A stretch of 64,000 nucleotides of DNA, taken from Gonatopus flavifemur (Eukaryota > Arthropoda > Insecta > Hymenoptera > Dryinidae). Numbering within the stretch: position 1 is the first letter of the stretch; every line of letters starts with the position of its first letter. This document shows positions 37,353-50,200 of this stretch, one piece after another. Location of the stretch: contig JAFFJZ010000010.1 of the NCBI GenBank assembly GCA_018340375.1, positions 2,914,001-2,978,000 of the forward strand, given 5' to 3'. The translations under genes were made by a program, and so were the position numbers. The notes below the pieces were generated by a model that made no database searches, was not told where the DNA came from, and was given only the letters and a program-made list of their open reading frames with translations.

Positions 37353-37856
37353 CAGGGTCTCGCAGAATTCATCATTCGCATTCCTACGGCATATTCTGCA
37401 GCCAAAATGCAATGATTTCACGCTCGATAAAAATTTTTCTGAGGCTTAGTTTTTCAGATATGAAGATTTTTATATTTTTGTAAAAATCCAAATAACCTAA
37501 GAGCATCGTGTTCTTTATACTTGAACCTGACACTATTGGCTACGTTGGAAAACGGTGGATCTCTGGAGAAAAAATGGAACTATTCTATCATTATTCGTTC
37601 CAGAGCTATAGCGATTTAAAATTTTTGAACAACTCCAAATCATTATAGCTCCAAAACGAACAATGATAGAATAAATCACTTTTCCCCAGAGACCCGCTGT
37701 CTTCCAACTAGGCAATAGTGTCAAGCTCAAGTATGTTGCACATAATACTTTTGAATGATTTGGATTTGGAAAAAATCTAAAAATGCTCACATCTCAAAAA
37801 CCAAGCTTCGAAAAAAATGCCACAGAAATGCGAATGATGAATTCTGGGACACCCTG
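37353..37856. repeat. TA-flanked foldback element
   Basis: A 504-bp element flanked by TA. Left arm CAGGGTCTCGCAGAATTCAT; inverted right arm CAGGGTGTCCCAGAATTCAT, both continuing into CATTCGCATT. Inner blocks around 37590-37670 (ATCATTATTCGTT / AACGAACAATGAT) also pair, so the fold runs the full length. Confidence 0.75.
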
Positions 37857-38403
37857 TATTTCTTTTAGATAAAATCCTAATCGTACAATTACTTCTGTAC
37901 TTCATCTGCTGTGAACCTAATGATTACAAACGTTTGACGCGGATACAAAAGCGACACATATGAACGAAATATACGATTATTACGATCAATCAATATCATG
38001 CTAATTGAGAATCGTTTATATTTCATTGAAATTTGATTCGATTCGAATGTAAGTTCCTTCTCTTATCAATGCTAACGAGTTTATAGTTGAATACAGTCTC
38101 CTGATTAACAGCATGACAAGCGACATTTGTCATGCATAAATGAGTGGATTTTTCCACTGTAGGCTCATAACTGCTATCAATTCTAGTATTCTCGATCTTT
38201 AGATGATCATGATAAGATTCTGTTATTTCCGCTGGAAAAGAAATCTGCCCTCCCACACTGAAAAAAGTGTGTCTTGAATCAGTTCCATCTTAACCCTCTG
38301 AGAATTTTTTTTGAATTCATCACCGAAGTCTGCAGAATACGAATCCGAAAGCTGCTTCGCTCTACACTGAGAGAAATAATTACTAATATCAAGAGAATAT
38401 ATT

Positions 38404-38685
38404 CCCAGACAGCACAAATGATCATGTTGAATTCATATAAACTTCTTCAAGAATTCTCGAACACTAACCGTTGTGTCAGGGAACATGAATTCAATATGAA
38501 TTCAATCAACTCAAATTGAATACAAATTGGATGCCTAAATAGTTCTCGATGAATTCACGACATGAACTCTTTCTCAACAACTGAGTTGTTAATCAAGAAT
38601 TCAAATTGAATTCAAAGTATTCATAATGAATTCATGTTTATTGTCATAACGGGAGCTCTTTGAAGTGACTCTTGTGCTGTATGGG
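38404..38685. repeat. CAGCACAA-family MITE, copy 2
   Basis: Left end CCAGACAGCACAAATGATCA; right end GACTCTTGTGCTGTATGGG. It is the reverse orientation of 15040-15310, with matching GGGAGCTCTTTG and GAATTCA blocks. Confidence 0.7.
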
Positions 38686-39104
38686 TCCTTGAATATTTTC
38701 AAGAATATATATTCTTGAATGCAGCTAATATGCTGCGGAGCCAAGAGAAATTTCCTTGAATCAAGACAATATTTTCCCAATTCAAAAAATCTATGCTTGG
38801 TTTCAGAAATATTTTCTTGAATCAAGAGAAAATATTTTTGGAGCAATGAATTTCTTGGAACAAGAAAATATATTGTTGATCATAGTAATTATTTCTCTTT
38901 GTGCACAGTTCATAGTTTTTCCAACCCTGGTGAAAATGGAAGCGAAAAGGAAAAGTAACCGGAGCGAATGGTGGAGCGTAACAGAAACAATAATGAAGAG
39001 TGTACAAAGCTTGAATGAAAGGGATACAAAGTACGTGAAGCGGGAATTCAAACAAAAGAAGCGTATAAGATTCATAAGAATCTAAATAAAAAAATAGAAC
39101 CGCT

Positions 39105-39170
39105 TTGTGATAATTGAACCGGTGACATCCACCATGGCAGATAACAGTCTTATCCACTGAGATATGATTC
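39105..39170 (-). repeat. tRNA-like (SINE head or tRNA pseudogene)
   Basis: Reading the minus strand, a box-A-like TCTCAGTGGATAAGAC is followed about 35 bp later by a box-B-like CCGGTTCAATTATC. The spacing fits a tRNA-derived promoter, but stems do not fold into a convincing tRNA. Confidence 0.3.
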
Positions 39171-40017
39171 GCACATGCTTGGTGTAATTTACTAGTACGT
39201 TACATGAAGCGTGTGTAAAATGGGATCGAAAGCTGATGAAAAGTATATGGAACGTATGATTTCATTACTCCATAGCACGCGGGCATTACACGCTTCAAGA
39301 AGAGGGAAGTGAAACATTTTTCGCTTCGTATGCGTTCTCTTCGCGCTTGGTGTATACATATACGCTTCATTTTCACTAGGGAATATTTAAAGAAATTTAA
39401 AGGTACTTTTTCAGAGATATACAACTTTTCGAAATGAAGGTGTGTCATTTTGACCCGGTGTATCCCCAGAGGGTTAATTTGAAAATGAACTGAAATTCAC
39501 TGTTCTCCATTGTAGCCGCGATTATTTTTTGCGCTCACTTTACACTCAAAATAGGATTCATTTGGCTGCGTCTTGAATTCAGTCATTATACAATCTGAAT
39601 TCAAAACTTTCTTTTTATAGTGCGGCAAATGAGGAGCAGCGGTGTCAATTCCCATGTGGAAATGTTTGTATTTGGGCCAAATGAGTACGAAATTTGGCTA
39701 GCCAAAGTTTGTATGAAGTTTGTCCTACACTGAGAGAATAACTGTCAGTGAGCGAGGAATATACTTGTAACCGGACAAGATATTAAAAATATGATAGATA
39801 AAGGTTTTATTTAGAGAGATTGTCAAGCAAAGTACTTGAGGTAATTTTCTGAATATCATGATCATTCGGTATTAAAAAAGGTTTGTTATCAAATAATAGT
39901 CGATGATGATGATGAATCCAGATAACAAGCCTGAGTGACAAACAAATGAATAAACGAAGATTTTTGTTTATAAATGATTAACGAAAATACTCAGAGAAGT
40001 GTTCTGAAGTAATATCA

Positions 40018-40411
40018 TTAAGGGGATACCAGTGATCCCCGCTGATGCGACCCGTCATACAAAATTACCGACTGAGTAAACATTTTCTCGGCAAAAATAC
40101 TCTGAACTGGATTCATGAAGGAGGGTGAAATTTTCAGGAATCAATCTTCAATCCTTGATCTACTGCTGTACATCGCCCAAATTTTGAATCTCGAAAAGCA
40201 AGTTTATATTACCGACTGAGGAAAAAATGTTTCTGCGAAATTCGAAATTTGGGCGATGTACAGCAATAGATAAAGGATGAAAGATTGTTTCCTGAAAATT
40301 GTATACTTCTTCAAGAATTCAGTTCAGAGTATTCTTACCGAGAAAATGTTTACTCAGTCGGTAATTTTGTATGGCGGGTTGCATCAGCGGGGATCGCTGG
40401 TGTCCCCTTAA
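40018..40411. repeat. TTAA-flanked MITE, copy 4
   Basis: TTAA at both borders encloses about 100-bp arms. Left arm starts GGGGATACCAGTGATCCCCG; inverted right arm starts GGGGACACCAGCGATCCCCG. Both continue through TACAAAATTACCGACTGAGT. The best preserved of the four TTAA elements. Confidence 0.8.
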
Positions 40412-40945
40412 GTCATAATTAAAATTTATGGTATTCTAGTTTGTCAGATGGATCAACCTAATTCCTGTCCTATTTTCCTCCATACATTTTTTCAAGAAAA
40501 GGATTTTTTTCAGAAATTAGAAACTTTTCTTCTGGATTGGAAGTGCAATAGCTAAAATCAACTATTGCACTTCTAATCCAGAAGAAAAGTTTTACATCTC
40601 CACAGCAAAAGTGAAGATTTATAATGATTGAAATTCTATATATATCACGTACTTCGAAACGCTTTGTTGAAATGAATTTGCTTATTCGCCACGATAAGGG
40701 ATAATTTCATAATGATCATTCGGATTAATCATAGATAAAACTGATATGCCATCTAATTTATCCACACATGCATCAATATCAACACTTTGCCGGAGGAAGA
40801 GCAAATAAAATGGGACATAAATTGAATTCCACACAAATAAATGTATTTTCATGAACTGAGAACACTGTGGCTTCTCTTCACACGGGAGGGATTGATTGAT
40901 GAAAGATTACCCAAAGTTGAATAAAGTGGGGACATTGTGGCATTT

Positions 40946-41644
40946 CATACAGCACAAGAGTTCCTGCAAACGGCTCGTATTATGCTCATCAATATTTATT
41001 GTAACGAGCAATCGTGTCTAGTCCGATTCGAATTTCGCGCTATACAAATTTTATATATAATAAGTAAGAACTCCGTACGCGTGTACTCAGGTAGCACTCG
41101 TTGACTTGACGATCTCGATGTGAGACTATAATTGCTCTCTTTGCGAATTTGACCGTCGTCAAACACACATCGTCGTGCGAATTGTACCTACTGTACTAAT
41201 ACGTGGTCAGACAAATTTATACAGTACGGATCCTTAAGAGGGTCCGTATATATATATATATATGTTATGTAAAGCATGAGTGATGCTAACTCGTGAGACA
41301 TCACTATATGATGTGACTGGAAGTCGCGGATTGTTGAACAAAATAAAAGGAAAGAAGGAAACGTTCATTTCAAATTAAAACAAAAAATCTCTTTCGATTA
41401 TTGGATCAACCAACATCTGTCCGCTCTTCCTACATTTTTCATCATTCTCATCTGGACGAGAGAAACAAAATTATTACAGTATTCATTATAAATATTTTGA
41501 TTTCGAAATGAATCCTTTATTAACAACTTAATGTTCAGAAAAAACTCATATTGAAATTTCATAATGAATTCTGTGGGCATTCAATACCTTTTTATATTGG
41601 GATGTCTTTATAAATTGATCATTTGATCATTTGTGCTGGCTGGA
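40946..41644. repeat. CAGCACAA-family MITE, copy 3, split by an insertion
   Basis: Left part CATACAGCACAAGAGTTCCT and right part TTTGTGCTGGCTGG match copy 1 at 15040-15310. Where copy 1 is continuous (AATGTGTATTCATTATAAAT), this copy is interrupted at 41000-41478 by unrelated DNA. Confidence 0.75.
41000..41478. mobile_element. Candidate solo LTR
   Basis: The 479-bp insert begins TGTAACGAGC and ends AAATTATTACA, a TG...CA pair with short inverted ends. It contains a TATA run (about 41250-41268) and an AATAAA (about 41341), as LTR promoters and poly(A) signals would be. The flanks TTTAT and GTATT are not identical, so the target duplication is imperfect. No internal retrovirus-like genes adjoin it. 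Confidence 0.5.
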
Positions 41645-42429
41645 ATACCATGATCATATAAAATTCATATATTGAGACCCACGTTCTAATACGTCGTATC
41701 CCACTTTGAGAAAATTTTTCAGGAAGTAGTGCCAACAAGTGCACAGGGTGTCTATGATATAATTTATGGAAAAAAAATAGATTCCTCAAATTTGCTGGGA
41801 TACGACGTATTAGAACGCGGGTATCGATATGATCATTCAATCCACATAAAGACCAAACGTGGCCCATACATGGTTATACAACGCCATATACGGGATAGTT
41901 ATATGATTATATATGACCCTATATGAATTGTATAATAGTCATATTTTAATCTGTGTAATCATGCATGTAACAAATTGGATTATATATGCCACGTATATGA
42001 TTCATTTTTAATAGGCACCACGTAAAGCAAAGTCAATTCCTCCATATCGAATAGATTAATTTGCATGAGCACGTAAATTTTATCGAAAAATCGAATCTAT
42101 TGAACAACGATCTTATGCACACATGTTTTCCTCATATTATCCAAATTATACTTACATTGGATTGGATAAGCCGACAGTAGTCAAACAACATTTCTCGATC
42201 ATAAAATGTTTTGATACGTGAAATTAATTTTATATTTTTCTTGAAATTAACTGAATGATCACGGGAACATTATTGATTTATCCATTTTATTTGGGAATTG
42301 GGTGTATTTTATCATATGTGTTTATTTTAGCACACGTGTATCAGGTCAATTTATTTTAATGTTCTTATCAAAAATGAATGATAATGAATGACAATTGAGA
42401 AAATGAATCTATGAAATACTTCATATTCG

Positions 42430-43770
42430 GAATAATTCATGTGAAAATTATCATTATCATTATCATGAAGTAATCAGTCTTATGACTGGTTTGATGAAAT
42501 CCTCCAACCCTGTCTATTACCCGCTAACCGCCTAATTTCTGCATATCTACGGCAACCCTTATCTTGTATAATTTGCTTCATATAACTCAATCTAGGTCTA
42601 CCTCTTCGAGTTTTACCATTCATTTTTCCTTCCAATATTGTTTTCAATAAGCTATCATGCCTTGATGTGTGTCCTATCAGATTACTTCTTCTTTTCACGA
42701 TCTGTCTCAAGAGACTTCTTTTTTCATTTACCTTCTCAAGTACTTCTTCATTTCTTACTTTCTCTATCCACTCTATTCTAAGCATCTTTCTATAACACCA
42801 AATTTCAAAAGCTTCAAGTCTTCGTTGGTCCGTTTTTCCAATATCCAAGTTTCGCAACCATATAATGCTGTGCTCCAAACGTAACTCTTCAAGAATTTCT
42901 TCCTTACTGCTAAGCTAATATTCTTCGAACATAGTAACTGTTTCTTTTGGTGGAAAGCCTGTTTCCCTTGTGCTATTCTTGTTCTTATATCTCTTTTGCT
43001 TTTACCGTTTTCTGTAATTATGCTCCCTAGATATTTAAATTCTTTGACTTGCTGAATTGTCTCTGCATCTATTTTGATTTTCGTTCTTCTTGATGTTTTC
43101 GCTGTTGTACAAATCATGGATTTGGTTTTATCTTTATTTATATTCATACAATATTTGCGTCTAGTAATATTTTTTTCATAGTGTTGAGAGTATTTTCTAA
43201 CTCAGCACCACTCGTAGCTAATATAGCTATGTCATCCGCAAATCTCAACATGCTCACATTTTCACCTTGAATCTGTAATTTCAATTGCACTTGGTCCTTC
43301 ACTTCGTTCATCGCTTCTTCTATATACCAATTGAGAATCAATGGCGATAGTGAGCATCCTTGTCTCACCCCTCTTTGAATTTGTGCTTCTCCTTTTTGAC
43401 CCTCTATTTCTATTATTGCGGTTTGATTCTTATATAATTCATATATTATTCTCCTATCCCTGAAATTAATTCCTACCTTTTTCAAAATCGTAAACATCTT
43501 CTCCCAATCAACATTATCGAATGCTTTTTGTATATCTACAAAACCTATATACACAGACTTTTTTAACTCTAGACTTTTCTCTACTACTGTTCTCAGTGCT
43601 AATATTGCTTCCCGCGTTTCCCTATTTTTCCTAAAACCGAACTGATCTTCTGCTAATCTACTCTCTATTTTATTCTCTATTCTCCTGTATATGATTTTTG
43701 TCAGTATTTTCGAGGCATGTGAAGTTAAACTAATCGTTCTGTAGTTCTCGCATTTGTCTGCACTTGATTT
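42430..43770 (-). mobile_element. 5'-truncated non-LTR retrotransposon (LINE)
   Basis: The minus strand encodes the back half of a LINE reverse transcriptase plus its C-terminal tail. It starts abruptly at about 43770 inside the RT domain and ends near a short tail of ATGATA-like repeats (about 42440-42465). Truncation at the 5' end is the usual outcome of target-primed insertion. It lies between the two esterase genes. Confidence 0.85.
42480..43770 (-). pseudogene. LINE reverse transcriptase fragment, two frameshifts
   Basis: In order on the minus strand: AEDQFGFRKNRET, then VDIQKAFD (motif A aspartate), GVRQGCSLSP (motif B), RFADDIAIL (motif C, the catalytic FADD), a KTKSM block and FKYLGSIITENG. 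The C-terminal part has TALYGCETW and RRGRPRL. A frameshift near 43147 separates motif C from the KTKSM block. A second near 42870 separates the tail. The endonuclease and first RT motifs are absent. It cannot make an active protein; family (RTE, CR1 or other) not assigned. Confidence 0.85.
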
Positions 43771-44234
43771 GCTTGGAAAAACATTTTTGTATCCTCAATT
43801 GTAGTGAGAAGGGTTTCTTCGTACATCAATATTGTGATAAAAAAACTTGAAAACACAAACGTGTATTCCTTGGTGAAAATGAAGCGTTGAAGCGCGATGA
43901 AAGCACGACCAAAACGTAAGCTAAGAGTCATCTAGGTGTAATTTAGGAGGGAATTGAAACATTTCCACGTTTCATTTGTTTCAATATCCGCTTCCTTCAC
44001 TTTTGGATTTTCACCAGCGTTCGTCTGTAAAAAATCATCACCAATGTTCACTTTGAACTTTTGTGGATTCCACGTGAGCATCAAGGAAGGCAATGCAGAT
44101 TAATAGAGAATTTACACGCAGGCATTGAAGAGATATTTCATATAAACATGTTTTATACTCTTGGTCTTCTCTATCAATTGATAAAAGGATCGAAGAATGG
44201 GAATATAATAGGTTGAATGCAATAAAAATGAATG

Positions 44235-44240
44235 TTTATT
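44235..44240 (-). terminator. Poly(A) signal of esterase B
   Basis: AATAAA on the minus strand, 16 bp after the esterase B stop codon at 44256, implying a very short 3' untranslated region unless a later site is used. Confidence 0.55.
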
Positions 44241-44255
44241 GTCCACATCTCAATG

Positions 44256-47200
44256 TTAACGAGTATTTACAAGAGGCGCGGGAATGGTGGGTTGACGTGG
44301 ATTAGAACATCCAGTCAATACTTCTGCATTGTCTCTGATTATCGTCTCTAAGAACTTGGCAATCGGAGAAGCACTGCGTGGTATCATTTTCAATTGTTCG
44401 CCGATATCCAATTGCTGGCTCGTCAATGCGGCATTTGTCCATTCTATATTCAATAAATCGTCATGGGGTGTGGATGGCGTAGGATTTCTGTTAAATATGA
44501 AATAATTTATTATTTTTCAACAATCAAGGACTACCATTCAGGACTTCAAATCTCCAGTTTTCATTAAAATACACATCTTGAGATTTCAAAGAAAAACATC
44601 AGATTGAATGGAAGTATTTACCCATATTTAGCAAAATTCGTCCATAATCTGACCATCTTTTTGCGGAAAAGTGATAGGGGATCATTCACGTTGGTCGGGA
44701 GGTCAACGATTGATGTATGGAATATGTATCCTATGTCGTCAAAGTGCGCTGCTCCTGAAATCATGACAAAATTAGGAAAGTTTGAAATCAATCTCATTTC
44801 CATCAGTGAATTTATGTAGCTACACTGTAAAAAAAGTTGTTGAATCCCAAACAAAAATGTTTGAGAAATTCCAACCTTGCTTTAGAAGAATAATTTTATA
44901 TCTTTCTTTGTAGATTGACGAATAAAAGTTTGAGAAGTTTTCATAATCTCCGTAAAATCATCAAACTTTTTGAATATTTATAAACTTTTCTACGATAATT
45001 CCCAAAGAACTCATGAAGAAGTTTGTGTCAAAAACTGCCAAACTTTCTTTAGCAGTTTAGGAAGTATTTTTTTACAGTGTATTCCAATATGGTATGGCTT
45101 TGTTCACGCCAAGAAAACGCTTCGAATGATTCCTATCAGGATCATTGCTTTATATTTGATCTTATTCATTTTAAAAAAACAGTTTTCTCTCGTATGACAA
45201 AGAACTTACCAGGTAAATCAAGTCCGAACATTTTTCTATGCAACGAGTGCTCGCTTCCGTATGAAACCTGATAGTAGTAAATGGGTTCAGAGCTGTAATT
45301 TCGGAGTAGCTTGAATTTTTGATCGATTCCAGAAACGAATGAATAATCTCCAAGTAACTGAAAATGCAAAGGGAGAATAATAATTGAATACGTGCAATAT
45401 ATTTTTGATATTCGATTTGTTTATCATACTTTTACGCTTACCTGTGCATATCCTTTATAAATATCCTCCTCATCTTCTGGGTCTATCGAATTGCTGAATT
45501 TCGCCAAGTCCATTTCTGCGGAAGTGATTATCGCGTTTTATAAAATCAAGAGGATATTGAATTTTGCTGATTACCTAATAAACAAAAGATATCTGCAGGA
45601 TATCTTCAAGAAACCTGAATGGATCTTGAGATATCTTGAGATGTTTTCGTAAAGTCATCTCGAAGATCTATAAGAGATGGCTCATGCAATATAATCGGAG
45701 ACCTTACAGATGTCTTTCGAGATATCTTTGAGAAATTTTTTGCAAGATGAAATTGAAATCATCGTATAGACTCTCATTTCAGACATCTTTGAGATATCTT
45801 TGAGATCTCTCAAAAATAATTTTGAGATCCCCTCACAATATATTCAAGATGCCGTGAACAATAATAATGCAGAAAAAATAATTTTCAATTAACATAAAAA
45901 ATTCTTCCTGGATTTTGACTGTATTTCCTGTCAGTGAATTTTTGAGGTATGCTTCTCCTCTCTGAGAAATCTTCATTCTCTGGAAGGGATTCAAACCTAC
46001 TGGGGACTGCCTACTTAACCTATCACCTACCTAAAGAACCGCTCTTGACAACTTGAGCTAACGCACTATATGTATGGTTATGTAGAGGTTTGTTATCACT
46101 TATGGTCATGACTTTTCATGGTCAACTGGTGGAATTTTCGTTTGTGTAAAACTCCTCGAAATGGAATGCATGAAAGGTCTGGAATTTTCGAAGAACGAAT
46201 CCAATGTTCCAACTCATGCAATATAAAACTCAAATTTCAAAAAAAAAAATTTCCTTCAAAATTTTTTCATAGGAAATATCTCGACTTTACAACTTCAAGA
46301 TATTTTGAACATATCCTTGTGAAGGTATGTGACTTTCATATCCCTCAGGTATCTTGCGGAAGACATCATAACTTCATAACTTTGTGATATCTAAGAGAAA
46401 ACTTTGAGATTCATCCTCAAGATATCTGAATTGAGATGTTTTCAAGACATCTTATATCCATCTCAAATTCGGCATCTCAGTATCATTTCTTAAAGTTATC
46501 TTGAAGATAACTTCACGGCACATCTTGAGGATATCTTTGTGAAGATATGGAACTATTGCTCCTTGCAGGTATCTTGTCGAAGATATCTTGATTCCATAAC
46601 TTCGAGATATATGACAGAGATCTTCGAGATGTATTCCGAAGGTAACTCAATTGAGATGTTTTCAAGACACCTTTCATCCATCTCAAATTTCAGATCCTCA
46701 TCTCATTCATTGAAGTTATCTTTAGAATGTCCTTATGGCACATCTTGAAGATATCTTCGTAAAGATATCTTGAATGCATTTTCGAGAAATTGGAAGAAGT
46801 TCCATCATTGTAACAGTCCATTCAAAAAGTCCGTAGGATGACACATAGACGGGGTTACTAGAATTCTTCCCTGATGATCTTTATTTAGTACTAACCTTCA
46901 AACGATACGTGTGTAATTTCGATAGCGATCTGACTATTGATTCGTGAGTTATAGCATTTTGTGTAAAGCAACTTTTGTCATTGACAAAAAAACGGAAGAA
47001 CATTAATTTCGAGTTTCGATGAAGCATTGCTTTTTGATGAAAAAAAATACAGTGGAAACCAAGCAATGGCTTGATAAACATTATCCGGACTCTACTCCAT
47101 CGAGACAAATGTTAGAGAAGTGGATTGCTGAATTTAAACGTGGTCGTACCAGCACAAATGATGCAGAGCGCAGTGGACGCCCAAATGAGGCTGTTATTCC

Positions 47201-50200
47201 AGAAAACATTCGAAAAATCCACAAATTGGTTATGAACGATCGCAAATTGAAGGTGCACGAGCTAGCTAACATTGTAAAGATATCAGATGGTAGTGTTTTT
47301 ACCATTTTACACGAACCTTGGGTATGCGAAAGCTCTGTGCAAAGTAGGTGCCGCGTGAGCTCACAGTCGACCACAAACAACAACGAATTGATGCTTCAGA
47401 GGAGTGTTTGGCGCTGTTCAACCGCAATAAAATCGAATTCTATCGTCGATATGTGACAATGGATGAAACATGGCTTCACCATTACACACCAGAATCCAAA
47501 AGACAGTCAACTGAGTGGACAGCAGTTCGCGAATCGAATCCAAAGCGAGCAGAGATGCAACAGTCTGTATTTTGGGATGCGAAGGGAATAATATTCATCG
47601 ACTATTTCCAAAAGGGAACCACCATCAACAGCGACTATTACTGTGCACTTTTGGATCGATTGAAGGCTGAAATCGCAAAGAAACGACCACATTTGGGAAA
47701 GAAAAAAGTGTGTTTTCACCAAGACAATGCACCGTGTCAGAAATTGATGAAAACAATGGCAAAATTGAATGAACTGGGCTTCGAATTGCTGCCCACCGTA
47801 TTTCCCAGATTTAGCCCCCAGCTTCTTTTTTCTGTTCTCAGATCTCAAGAGAATGCCTGCTCGGAAGAGATTGAGGTTCAATGATGGAATAATCGCTGAA
47901 ACTGAAGCCTATTTTGAAGAGAAAGAGAAATCGTACTATAAAAGTGGTATTGAAAAGTTGGAAAATCGTTATACTCGTTCTATCCCCCTCGAAGGCAACT
48001 ATGTTAAATAATGGAATCGAGTTTTGTCAAACTTCTGTTTTTTCTTTCCTCATCCTACGGACATATTGAATGATCTGGTATGATACTCTCAAAAATCATC
48101 TGTTTTCCAAAAACATCTCATTGAATTTGTTTTTGGTTCATAAGTTTGATGACTTCATACGTTATCGAGTTGGAATATAATATATAGTAAACTCACTTTG
48201 GGAGAAAAATACTGCTTCATCTTTCATAAAGCCCATCATTTGGGGTACTTGATTGAAACTACGAGTTTCATATTTTCTCAATGGACAATCCACTAACAAT
48301 GCATTTTTTGGCAGTACAACTGCTGGATGTTCGATGCTAGGTTTCCATGGTACATCAAACTGAAAAGATATTCATTTATGAATTATATATGATCTATATG
48401 TGGCCACATATGATTATCACAAAATTCATGTATGAATTAGATATGATTCATGTATATGGACCATACGTGGATCATTGTCACTAAGGATGTGAATTATACC
48501 CACAAATTCCTATATATTTGAAAGCATTGACTTACTTTGGACAGTTGCATACCATACGCCACAAGATTTACAACTGATTCATTGTACAATAAGTTCAGAA
48601 TCTCAGTTGCTCCGGTAGCATTATACTTCAATGCATTTCCTAGAGATAGACTTCGGTTCAGTGCGTCTTGCGTGGAATGTATCGCCCAAGGACAGAGAAG
48701 AGCGGCACTCATTGAAATAGCGTTATGAAAGAGGCCTGGAAATGATCATTATTTGAAGAAAACTATTGTCAATTTGAAAATCATCAATCGCACTGAGAGG
48801 AATAGTGAACTCGAATACGAATTGATTTCTGGTATGAAAAATTTTCAGGGTTGAATAAAAAATTACAGTTCACGATTGTCCACGCTAGTTTCAGTCTCAC
48901 AGTTTTCCTGTAGTTCTCAAACGCAGTTCTGAAACTCGCATAACATTCGTAACGAATACTGACCTTTGGAAGCATCTGACATCACAAGTAAATCTACTAT
49001 CGCTCCTCCAGAACTTTCTCCGAATATCGTGACACGATTGCGATCCCCACCAAAGTTAGCAATATTCCTTTGTACCCATTTCAACGCGAAATTCACATCC
49101 CTCAAACCAGCGTTTCCAGGAGCTTGTGTGATGTTCAAAGACAAGAAACCTGAAAAGCATTCCAATGCATTAATTAGAATAGTGTAATTCAAGTCTTCGA
49201 GTGTTCTTGATATATTTTTTAGAAGTGATATTGGAAATAGAATTGGAGAATGGGAGGCAGTAAGAATTGTGAATCCCTTGGCTTGTTACTGACAAGGTCG
49301 TATTTGCCAGATTTCAGCAGCAACGATTGTTTCCATTCAGAATCATTATCATTGTTCCACTGGCCTGTCTATTTGGCTCCACTTTGGCCCAGCCTTGGGC
49401 CCATACTGGACCAGTCCAGGCCCAATTGTACATACGTGTTAGAGCAATATTGGGCCGGTGTTGAATCAGAACTGCTCGTGTGGAAATTTTTTCCGGCTCA
49501 AACCCGGGTCAGGTTTATAATTCCCACTTGAAGAGTAGGCCCGATTTGGAATGTTACACTTTTCAATCCAAGTTCCTTAAGGGTCCCCAGTTCAAATTAG
49601 AATATCCAGGCAAAACAGTGATAGCCAGGGCTTATATAGGCTGTGAGTGGGCATACCTAGATTAAAATTTACGGGGACTATATCAACTAGAACTCCACAC
49701 AGCCGTGTGGAAGGCAACTCTGATATTGCATGCCTGAGTTATACCCCTGTGAGGCCAAGACGTACTTTAGAATGCCCACGATTGATTTCCACACGAATGT
49801 TTGAACAAATTTGGAATGCCAGGGTTTTAACTTATCAAGCGTACATGAACACCCCTACACTGGCACTCATATGAAATCATGTTATCATTTGAACTCTCCA
49901 CCAGCTTTGGTATCTTTGGTAGCTTTGGATTTGCCAGTTCTAGCAACCCTGGCAATAGTACTGAGTCAGTATCGGCCTATGTTCCTTTTTCTTGTTTACC
50001 TAAAGCTCCAAGTCGATAGTTCATAGTGACGAGAATAACATCTTCTTCAATGATGAAATCAGGGCCATATAAAGAACTGTTGGCTGATCCGGAAAAGAAA
50101 TATCCACCGTGTATGAATACCATTACAGGCAATTTTGTAGCATTGGTAAGTCCAAAATCAATCTGCAGAAGTGACAAACCGTTACTCAAATTCACTGTAC

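Noticed and set aside
38756..39157. Overlapping frames of 81-111 codons on both strands
   Set aside because: Open in several frames at once because of AT-rich composition; no family resemblance.
41246..41270. TATATATA run as a host gene promoter
   Set aside because: No coding exon follows; it lies inside the candidate solo LTR and is better explained there.
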